Source: CAILUF01 sp964505265 (lineage in GTDB: Bacteria; Pseudomonadota; Alphaproteobacteria; Rickettsiales; UBA1997). From it: a stretch of 64,000 nt of DNA. The stretch is from positions 1-64,000 of the forward strand of contig CAZDGN010000004.1 of assembly GCA_964505265.1 (NCBI GenBank). The letters are read 5' to 3'. Position numbers and translations under genes: made by a program. The notes beneath the pieces are model-generated. The model was not told where the DNA came from and ran no database searches. It saw only the letters and a list, made by a program, of their open reading frames with translations. Below are positions 1-6,119 of this stretch, one piece after another; position 1 is the first letter of the stretch; each line of letters starts with the position of its first letter.

Positions 1-90
1 CCTCCCTTGGCGGAAGGGTCGAATACTCGGTGTAATCACCCTCCCCTTGCGGGAGGGTCGAAATTGCAAAGCAATTTCGGGGAGGGGGTA
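1..90. repeat. tripartite palindromic repeat, copy 1
   Basis: Three consecutive inverted repeats are visible: GGTG-TAAT-CACC at 29-40, an 8-bp GC stem (ACCCTCCC / GGGAGGGT) at 38-58, and a 9-bp stem (CGAAATTGC / GCAATTTCG) at 59-79, followed by GGGAGGGG. The same modular plan recurs near 4466, 35812, 36081 and 36278 with a different AT-rich stem each time. The left end runs off the window. Confidence 0.75.
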
Positions 91-453
91 TCGATAACCA
101 AAAATTCATATTCTCAAAAAAAACTTCAATTTGCCAAAAATTTACACCATAATCAAACCGATGCCGAAGGCTTGCTATGGTATTATATTCGCAGTAAACA
201 ACTCGGTGGTTTTAAATTTAAGAGACAGCAAATAATTGGCAAATATATTGTTGATTTTGTTTGTTTTGAAAAAAAATTAATTATTGAGCTAGACGGCAGT
301 CAGCATGGCGAAATTGAAATAATTAAAAGCGATAAAATTCGCGATGACTTTTTAAAATATCGGGGTTTTAAAATTTTAAGATTTTGGAATGAGGAAATTT
401 TTAAAAATTGTTTTGAAGTGCTTGATTTTATTTATTATCAACTAAGGATATAA
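7..453 (+). CDS. DUF559 family endonuclease-like protein
   Basis: From about residue 40 to the end the protein matches the DUF559 domain, a small PD-(D/E)xK-type nuclease fold related to Vsr. Visible signatures are NQTDAEGLLWYYIR, a QLGGFKFKRQ stretch, the acidic IIELDGSQH motif and the terminal RFWNEEI block. The first 30 or so residues are translated from the palindromic repeat at 1-90. No ATG lies in this region; the frame is open to the window edge, so the start (TTG at 7 or 64, or further upstream) is unknown and the gene may be 5'-partial. The substrate of DUF559 proteins is not established. Domain assignment is firm; function is inference. Confidence 0.8.
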   Translation: MAEGSNTRCNHPPLAGGSKLQSNFGEGVSITKNSYSQKKLQFAKNLHHNQTDAEGLLWYYIRSKQLGGFKFKRQQIIGKYIVDFVCFEKKLIIELDGSQHGEIEIIKSDKIRDDFLKYRGFKILRFWNEEIFKNCFEVLDFIYYQLRI

Positions 454-624
454 TACCATTTTAACCTGAAAACTTATGTTTTGAACTTAAGTCAATCTAG
501 CTTCATCTTTTGGGCTAAAAATGGTGAAAAGCCTCGAGCTGTATGCATATACAGCTCTCATTTTTCATCATTTTTATCTCCAAAATTATTTTGCCAGATT
601 GATTGTTTTCAAGTTAAAATGGTA
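453..624. repeat. 172-bp long imperfect palindrome (MITE-like hairpin element)
   Basis: The ends are 21-bp inverted repeats with one mismatch (453-473 and 604-624, outer sequence ATACCATTTTAAC). Further pairing continues inward: GTCAATCTAGC with GCCAGATTGAT, AAAAATGGTGAAAAG with a TTTTTCATCATTTTT block, and a perfect central 8-bp stem AGCTGTAT / ATACAGCT (537-556, loop GCAT). It codes for nothing evident and fills the gap between the DUF559 gene and the Bro-N gene. Such structures are typical of non-autonomous elements or palindromic repeats. Confidence 0.7.
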
Positions 625-677
625 TAATAAATTCTAAAGCAAGTCTTCGCAATTAAAAAATTAAATATAAAATTTAT

Positions 678-707
678 TTTAAAGGTGTCGAATTCGACAC
701 CTTTAAA
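678..707. promoter_or_regulatory. perfect 30-bp palindrome upstream of the Bro-N/helicase operon
   Basis: The bases 678-707 form a perfect palindrome centred on GAATTC with flanking GGTGTC / GACACC arms. It lies 52 bp before the start codon of the Bro-N gene, where an operator for a dimeric regulator would be expected. As RNA it would also fold into a strong hairpin followed by a short A-rich rather than U-rich run, so a terminator is less likely on this strand. Operator function is inference. Confidence 0.5.
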
Positions 708-759
708 AATTAAAATTAAAATCTAAAATACCAAAAAATAAACCAGAAAACTAAAAATT

Positions 760-1035
760 ATGAACAATAAAATAGCCAAAAATATCCAAAATAATATAAA
801 AGAAAATTCAATTATTTTATTTAAAGAAAAACAAATTCGTCGAACTTGGCATAATAAACAATGGTGGTTTAGTGTTTCTGATATTTGTTCTGCACTTACT
901 GAGAGTATTGATGGAAAGGCTTATTGGCGAAAATTAAAACAAAGACTAAAAGATGAGGGAAGTCAGGTCGTGACAAATTGTCACGAACTAAAATTAACAT
1001 CATCAGATGGTAAAAAAATTCAAAATAAAAAATAA
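760..1035 (+). CDS. truncated Bro-N (phage antirepressor-like) protein
   Basis: Residues 18-80 match the Bro-N domain of prophage antirepressors: KEKQIRRTWHNKQWWFSVSDI, then an ALTES-x-YWRKLKQRLKDEG block and a KLTSSDGKK turn. Normal Bro-N proteins continue with a D-C-A-N-T-E type segment and a longer C-terminus. Here the frame ends after 91 residues, inside the domain. Its stop overlaps the next start as TAATG, so translation is probably coupled to the helicase. It may be a decayed remnant beside which the helicase pair was placed, or a reduced DNA-binding regulator; the palindrome at 678-707 is a possible binding site. Confidence 0.7.
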   Translation: MNNKIAKNIQNNIKENSIILFKEKQIRRTWHNKQWWFSVSDICSALTESIDGKAYWRKLKQRLKDEGSQVVTNCHELKLTSSDGKKIQNKK

Positions 1036-2954
1036 TGCCAAATATCGTCGAAGTAAATTATGCACAAACTGGTGAAAGCACTAAAATTAACAAAATGGGA
1101 ATGCGTCAAATGCAAGAGCGAGCATACTTCGCAAGAGATGCTCAATATTTGCTTTTAAAGGCTCCTCCTGCTTCGGGTAAATCAAGGGCATTAATGTTTA
1201 TTGCTTTGGATAAGCTTTATAAGCAGGGTATCAAAAAAGTTATTATTGCCGTTCCAGAAAAATCAATTGGCGGATCTTTTGGTAAAACTGATTTGATGTC
1301 TTATGGCTTTTTTGCCAATTGGGAACCTCAAGATGAGTATAATCTATGCGTTGCGGGAAGTGATAATAGAAAAGTTGAAGCATTTCTACGATTTATGGAA
1401 AGTGAAGCAAAAATTTTAATTTGTACTCATGCCTCACTTCGTTTTGCCTTTGAACAAATTGATGAAAGCAAGTTTAATGATTGTCTTTTGGCAATTGATG
1501 AATTTCATCATGTTTCAGCAGATAAGGAAAATAGCCGTCTTGGAAGCCTTTTGCATTCAATTATGACAAAATCAAATGCTCATATTATTGCAATGACGGG
1601 TTCTTATTTTAGAGGAGATGGGGTTGCGGTTTTGATGCCTGAAGATGAGGAAAAATTTACCAAAATAACTTATAATTATTACGAGCAATTAAATGGTTAT
1701 GATTACCTTAAATCACTTGGAATTGGTTATCATTTTTATCAAGGAAAATATACTAGTGCAATTGCCGAAATTTTGGATACCGATAAAAAAACAATTCTTC
1801 ATATTCCCAATGTCAATGCCGGCGAATCGACAAAAGATAAATATCAAGAAGTTGATACTATTATCGATTTAATTGGCGAGGTTGAGAGGCAAGATGACAA
1901 AACTGGGATTCTTTTTGTAAAAAGATTTTCGGATGGTAAAATTTTAAAAATTGCCAATTTAGTTGAAGAGGAAAATCGACAGGTGGTTATTGAATATCTT
2001 CGTAATATTAAAAAAGAAGAAGATATTGATTTAATAATTGCTCTTGGCATGGCAAAAGAAGGCTTTGATTGGCCATATTGCGAACATGCTTTAACGGTTG
2101 GTTATCGCGGTTCTTTAACAGAGGTAATTCAAATTATTGGTCGTTGCACTCGAGATAGTAAAAATAAAACTCATGCACAGTTTACAAATCTTATTGCTCA
2201 GCCCGATGCCAAAGATGAAGAAGTAACTTTTTCAGTTAATAATATGCTAAAAGCCATAACTTGTTCATTGCTTATGGAGCAAGTTTTGGCACCAAGTTTT
2301 AAATTTAAAACAAAATTAAATGATGATGATAAAAGTTTAGCGGGAGAAATTAAAATTAGAGGTTTCAAAGAGCCAAGTTCAAAGAGAGTTAGAGACATAA
2401 TTGAATCCGATTTGAATGATTTAAAGGCGACAATTTTACAAGATAATCAAATGTTAAAAGCTTTGCCTGGAAATGTTGATGCTGAAGTGATTAACAAAGT
2501 TATGATTCCAAAAATTATCCAAATTAAATATCCAGATTTAAGCATTGAGGAGGTTGAAGAAGTTCGTCAATATGTAGTGGTTGATTCAGTTATAAAAAAC
2601 TCAGAAATTAGGGTTGAAGGTAATAAAAAATTTATAATTGGATCCTCTGGATTTATTAATATCGATGATTTACATATTGATTTAATCGACAGAATTAATC
2701 CCTTTCAACAAGCTTTCGAAATTCTTTCAAAATCGGTTACAACCAGTGTTTTAAAGCTTATTCAACAAGCAATTGAGGCAAGTAGAATTCAAATGACAGA
2801 TGAAGAAGCACTTATTCTTTGGCCAAAAATTAAAAGTTTTGTTCAAAATAATAATGGCAATCAACCAAATATTAATTCGATTGATCCTTTGGAAAGGAGA
2901 TTAGCTGAAGCTATAATTTATCTCCATAATCAACGCAGAAAACAAGGGGTTTAA
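1035..2954 (+). CDS. superfamily 2 DEAD/DEAH-type helicase
   Basis: A 639-residue SF2 helicase. Motif I (Walker A) is APPASGKS at residues 43-50, motif II is DEFH at 155-158, motif III is TGS at 188-190, motif V is GMAKEGFDWP near 338-347, and motif VI is QIIGRCTRD at 366-374, so both RecA-like domains are intact. The C-terminal 250 residues are unassigned. It starts at an ATG overlapping the Bro-N stop, and only two bases separate it from the GIY-YIG nuclease gene, implying one transcript. A helicase paired with a nuclease beside a phage-type regulator suggests a restriction or phage-defence role; this is inference. Confidence 0.85.
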   Translation: MPNIVEVNYAQTGESTKINKMGMRQMQERAYFARDAQYLLLKAPPASGKSRALMFIALDKLYKQGIKKVIIAVPEKSIGGSFGKTDLMSYGFFANWEPQDEYNLCVAGSDNRKVEAFLRFMESEAKILICTHASLRFAFEQIDESKFNDCLLAIDEFHHVSADKENSRLGSLLHSIMTKSNAHIIAMTGSYFRGDGVAVLMPEDEEKFTKITYNYYEQLNGYDYLKSLGIGYHFYQGKYTSAIAEILDTDKKTILHIPNVNAGESTKDKYQEVDTIIDLIGEVERQDDKTGILFVKRFSDGKILKIANLVEEENRQVVIEYLRNIKKEEDIDLIIALGMAKEGFDWPYCEHALTVGYRGSLTEVIQIIGRCTRDSKNKTHAQFTNLIAQPDAKDEEVTFSVNNMLKAITCSLLMEQVLAPSFKFKTKLNDDDKSLAGEIKIRGFKEPSSKRVRDIIESDLNDLKATILQDNQMLKALPGNVDAEVINKVMIPKIIQIKYPDLSIEEVEEVRQYVVVDSVIKNSEIRVEGNKKFIIGSSGFINIDDLHIDLIDRINPFQQAFEILSKSVTTSVLKLIQQAIEASRIQMTDEEALILWPKIKSFVQNNNGNQPNINSIDPLERRLAEAIIYLHNQRRKQGV

Positions 2955-2956
2955 GT

Positions 2957-4117
2957 ATGGATAAAAAAGATTTACTCAAATTAATTGAAGATGACAATTT
3001 AGGTATTTTAAATATTAAACCTAAGCAAGCTGGAGCTACAACTGATGAGCGTCTTTTATCTTCATTCCAAGAGATTAATAATTTTATAAAAATAAATGGT
3101 CGAAAGCCAATGGCTGGTGGTGATCTTTATGAAAATCAACTTAATTATCGTTTAAATTCAATTTGCGAAGATAATCAAAAAGTCCGAGCACTTTCTAATT
3201 TCGATGAATTTAATTTATTACCAAAAGAAGTAAAAGAAATTAAAACCATCGATGATATTTTTGAAAATGATGATTTAGGAATTTTTGAAAGCGATAAAAA
3301 TGATATTTTTAATTTAAAAAATATTCCAAAAGAAATTGTGATGCCGGACTATATCGCCAATAGAAAACCTTGCAAAAACTTCAAAGAATTTGAGCAAAAA
3401 TTTATTCAGTGCCAAGCGGATTTAAAATCAAAAAAACGCAAACTTTGGCCTTTTAGAAAAGAGCAAAATATAGAAAAAGGATCATTTTTTGTTTTGAAGG
3501 GTATGTTAGTTTATGTAGAAAATGTTGGTGAATTTAAAATAGTTAATGGAAAAAGAAATGCTCGTCTTAGATGTATTTTTGAGAATGGAACTGAATCTGA
3601 TCTTCTCTTGAGATCATTAGCTACAGAGCTCTATAGAGATGGTAAAAGAGTTACCCATCACGAAGATAATCTATTAGATAATTTTTATAACATTACAAAA
3701 GATGATCAAGAAACTGGCTATATTTATGTTGTAAAATCATTAAGCGATAAGCAAGAAATAAAATCGATTAAGAATCTTTATAAAATTGGTTTTTCAAAAA
3801 TTCCTGTTGAAGAGAGAATAAAAAATGCAGCTTTTGAGCCAACTTATTTGATGTCTCCAGTTATAATAGTAACGGCTTTTAGATGCTTTAATTTGAATCC
3901 ACAAAAGCTTGAGCAATTATTGCATAACTTCTTTGGATCATCTTGTTTAAATGTCGATGTTTTTGACAATGAGGGAAGGCGTCATTTTCCTCGAGAATGG
4001 TTTATTGCTCCTTTAGAAATTATCGAACAGGCAATTCATTTTGTATTAAGTGGCGAGATTGTTCATTATCGATATGATATTGAAAAGGAAGAAATTTCAG
4101 GAAAATGTAATCAATAA
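2957..4117 (+). CDS. GIY-YIG nuclease family protein (T5orf172/MUG113-like)
   Basis: The C-terminal third (residues 254-360) carries a GIY-YIG nuclease domain of the T5orf172/MUG113 type: GYIYVVK at 254-260, YKIGFS at 275-280, a basic Arg at 287 (EERIKNA), a Glu in KLEQLLHNFF near 319, and the characteristic PREWF at 345-349. The N-terminal 240 residues are charged and unassigned; they may bind DNA or the helicase. It directly follows the helicase gene with a two-base gap and is the last gene of the operon. The nuclease core looks complete, so the pair is probably functional. Confidence 0.8.
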   Translation: MDKKDLLKLIEDDNLGILNIKPKQAGATTDERLLSSFQEINNFIKINGRKPMAGGDLYENQLNYRLNSICEDNQKVRALSNFDEFNLLPKEVKEIKTIDDIFENDDLGIFESDKNDIFNLKNIPKEIVMPDYIANRKPCKNFKEFEQKFIQCQADLKSKKRKLWPFRKEQNIEKGSFFVLKGMLVYVENVGEFKIVNGKRNARLRCIFENGTESDLLLRSLATELYRDGKRVTHHEDNLLDNFYNITKDDQETGYIYVVKSLSDKQEIKSIKNLYKIGFSKIPVEERIKNAAFEPTYLMSPVIIVTAFRCFNLNPQKLEQLLHNFFGSSCLNVDVFDNEGRRHFPREWFIAPLEIIEQAIHFVLSGEIVHYRYDIEKEEISGKCNQ

Positions 4118-4124
4118 TCTCTTA

Positions 4125-4154
4125 AATTTTTTAAATAAGCTTATATAAAAAATT
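4125..4154. terminator. AT-rich inverted repeat after the helicase/GIY-YIG operon
   Basis: A nearly perfect 30-bp inverted repeat centred on AAGCTT with AATTTTTT / AAAAAATT arms begins eight bases after the GIY-YIG stop codon. Its position fits a transcription terminator, but the stem is almost all A-T, so strength is doubtful. Confidence 0.35.
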
Positions 4155-4245
4155 AAGGCAAGTTGGATGGATTTTTATTTTAAATTTATATTTGGATTTT
4201 CTTTTTAAAACTCTTGATACCGCTTTTAGATAATTTTTCTCACCC

Positions 4246-4320
4246 CCCCCGAGACTCAAAGAATTTAACTACCGTTAAATTCTTTTTTTCCGCTCCCCGC
4301 GTAAAGTCGGGGAGCTTAGA
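4246..4320. repeat. decayed palindromic repeat copy
   Basis: A run of eight C bases is followed by a perfect 12-bp stem with a four-base loop (4258-4285, arms AAAGAATTTAAC / GTTAAATTCTTT) and an 8-bp GC stem GCTCCCCG / CGGGGAGC (4292-4315). The alternation of one AT-rich and one GC-rich hairpin matches the repeat family seen at 1-90 and 35812-36430, although the primary sequence has diverged. Confidence 0.5.
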
Positions 4321-4465
4321 ACCGCTTGCATTGCGAGTATTTTAAAATAGTTTTTTCATTAAAATTTAAAACCAAATAATTTGATGGAGTAAATTTTTAA
4401 TTAAAAAACTCAATCTTAAAAAAAATATAAATTTAAAATATCAAAATTTTTTTGATAAATAACAA

Positions 4466-4660
4466 CTCCCCCTCCCAAAATTTTCCTGCGGAAAATTTTA
4501 CCCTCCCGCAAGGGGAGGGTGATAGCACCTCTTGTTTTGCCAGCTTTTCTTTAAAGGGTGATAGCACCTCTTGTTTTGCCAGCTTTTCTTTAAAGGGTGA
4601 TAGCACCGCTTGTTTTGCCAGAGGAAAATTTTACCTTTTGAAGTTAAGGGAAGTTTGATT
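4466..4660. repeat. palindromic repeat copy with 39-bp tandem units
   Basis: The left part (4466-4520) has the family plan: CCCTCCC, an AT-rich stem AAAATTTTCC / GGAAAATTTT, then CCCTCCC-GCAA-GGGGAGGG. It continues into about 2.6 tandem copies of a 39-bp unit starting at 4521, 4560 and 4599, each beginning GATAGCACC and containing TTGTTTTGCC. The last unit ends GGAAAATTTTACC. In reverse orientation the unit aligns with the segments beside the repeats at 35812 and 36278 (GGCAAAATTAGCGGTGTCATCACC). A 68-codon frame through this block is simply the repeat being read. Confidence 0.75.
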
Positions 4661-4958
4661 TTGCTTCTTGTGTTATGTCTTAATGAAAAAAATAATATAA
4701 TATGTTTTTAATAGTAAGAAAAAAAATAAGCTCATACCCTATTTTTTTAAACAATCTATTTGACAATACAACTTATGAAGTATTTAATAATCAATAATAG
4801 TGCCCGCCAATGCTTCTTGGTAAAACTAGCACACCAAGGCGGGACAATCACCTACAAGATTTCCGATGACAAAATTTCTTAAGCCATCCCTAACAATAGA
4901 AAATCAACTAAATTTGGGTAAAAAAGAGGAATACACCCCCTCCTAAAATCTGTATTTC
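4661..4958. other. intergenic region, no gene recognised
   Basis: AT-rich DNA with short A/T runs. The one exception is a GC-richer patch at 4802-4843 that can fold into a bulged hairpin (CCCGC with GCGGG, CTTGG with CCAAG). No credible coding frame, RNA gene or clear terminator was seen. Confidence 0.4.
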
Positions 4959-6119
4959 TTACAAATGAAACTCGTCTTCTTCGTTTTTTTGGTAAATATC
5001 GTTAATTACATTGTTTATGCGAAAGATAGCATTAAATTCGGTAATAATTTTTTTGCTTTCTTCCACCAAATTAAGTTGTTTGGAAATAATTGATGGCATA
5101 AAAATCGACTCATTTCTTTCAATATAAATTAGCATTGAATTTTTTTGAAAAGAGGCGGTAATGGTTTTGATATTCTTATTGCCAATTGATTTTTGATTGA
5201 TTTTAAAATTTTCAAGTAAAAGGCTAAAGGCATTAATAAATTCAATCGAAAATAATTCGTTAAATTCAACGCCACAATTTGAAAAAACGATGAAATTTTT
5301 ATTAAAATCTTCATTGTTAATTTCGATTTTTTCCAGATTTTCTGGGTCAGGATTTTCTGGAAATTTAGCCTGTCTAATAATGGTTTTGGCATTAAAATCT
5401 TGATTAAAATCGACTAAAAAGGCAATGCCTTCGCTGATTTTGTTAATTCTTTCTTTGTTAATAAACTCTGCAATATTTTTTTTATGCATCAAGGCAAGAT
5501 CGCCTCGGTTAAAGCGTGGATTTCTTTTGGAAATAATAACCTTATTTCGCAAAATAATTTTTTGAATAGCGAGATGAGAATTATCCTTTTTGGCGGTAAT
5601 TAAATCTTGGCAATCGCAAAGTTGAGTTTCAAAATCAGGCAAAATGTTGAATTCTTGATATCTTTTAAATAGGTTGGTGCCATTTTCGTTATATAAAAAA
5701 TTCTCGCCAAAAAATTTGAAAAAAAATTGTAAAAAATTCTTTTTGTAATTGTTTTGAAATCCTTGATTTAAGTGATTCGCAATAAAAATTATAATTAGCG
5801 ACAACAAAATTGCAAAAAACCAGAAATTATTCGGAGTTTTTTTTAAATAAACTTGTTGATAAAAAACCAATATGCCAAAAGCAATAATTGAATATGTGAA
5901 AAATTTTAGAGTTTTTAAATTATAAAGACGAAAATTTTCAATTGGCGAAATATGGGTTTTCAAATATAAATTATAGTAATCACGAAAGGCGATTTCATAT
6001 ATTTCTTTGGCGATAAAATTGTCGATGGAAAATTTTGATTTTAACGAACTAAATATTGCTAATATGGCGGTTTCGCAGGCACTCTTTAAATTAAAATTTA
6101 CAATTTTTTTTATTTTCAT
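4959..6119 (-). CDS. DUF3137 family membrane protein
   Basis: An inner-membrane protein of 386 residues. Two hydrophobic segments (FFTYSIIAFGILVFY and FWFFAILLSLIIIFIA) lie near residues 75-115, followed by a soluble region resembling DUF3137, with an FIVFSNCGVEFNELFS segment and a terminal SMLIYIERNESIF strand. The chosen ATG (6119-6117) overlaps the ileS stop as ATGA, which implies translational coupling; an upstream in-frame ATG at 6161 would lie inside ileS and is less likely. Function unknown. Placement directly behind a shortened ileS is unusual. Confidence 0.65.
   Translation of the reverse strand: MKIKKIVNFNLKSACETAILAIFSSLKSKFSIDNFIAKEIYEIAFRDYYNLYLKTHISPIENFRLYNLKTLKFFTYSIIAFGILVFYQQVYLKKTPNNFWFFAILLSLIIIFIANHLNQGFQNNYKKNFLQFFFKFFGENFLYNENGTNLFKRYQEFNILPDFETQLCDCQDLITAKKDNSHLAIQKIILRNKVIISKRNPRFNRGDLALMHKKNIAEFINKERINKISEGIAFLVDFNQDFNAKTIIRQAKFPENPDPENLEKIEINNEDFNKNFIVFSNCGVEFNELFSIEFINAFSLLLENFKINQKSIGNKNIKTITASFQKNSMLIYIERNESIFMPSIISKQLNLVEESKKIITEFNAIFRINNVINDIYQKNEEDEFHL

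Noticed and set aside
2198..2398. Minus-strand frames inside the helicase gene
   Set aside because: Antisense shadows of an intact SF2 helicase frame; no motifs.
4521..4620. Possible CRISPR array
   Set aside because: Units are directly abutting with no unique spacers, only 2.6 copies, and no cas genes nearby.
4452..4658. 68-codon open frame with repeated DSTSCFASFSLKG units
   Set aside because: It is the translation of the 39-bp tandem repeat and its flanking palindromes; the period is a multiple of three, so the frame stays open by construction.
4802..4843. Degenerate transposase or small RNA in the GC-richer patch
   Set aside because: No coding frame and only a bulged hairpin; evidence is too thin.
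5129..5392. Open frames opposite or within the DUF3137, ileS, glyS, phrB and virB6 genes
   Set aside because: They lie in alternate frames of well-supported genes, lack family features and have shadow-type composition.
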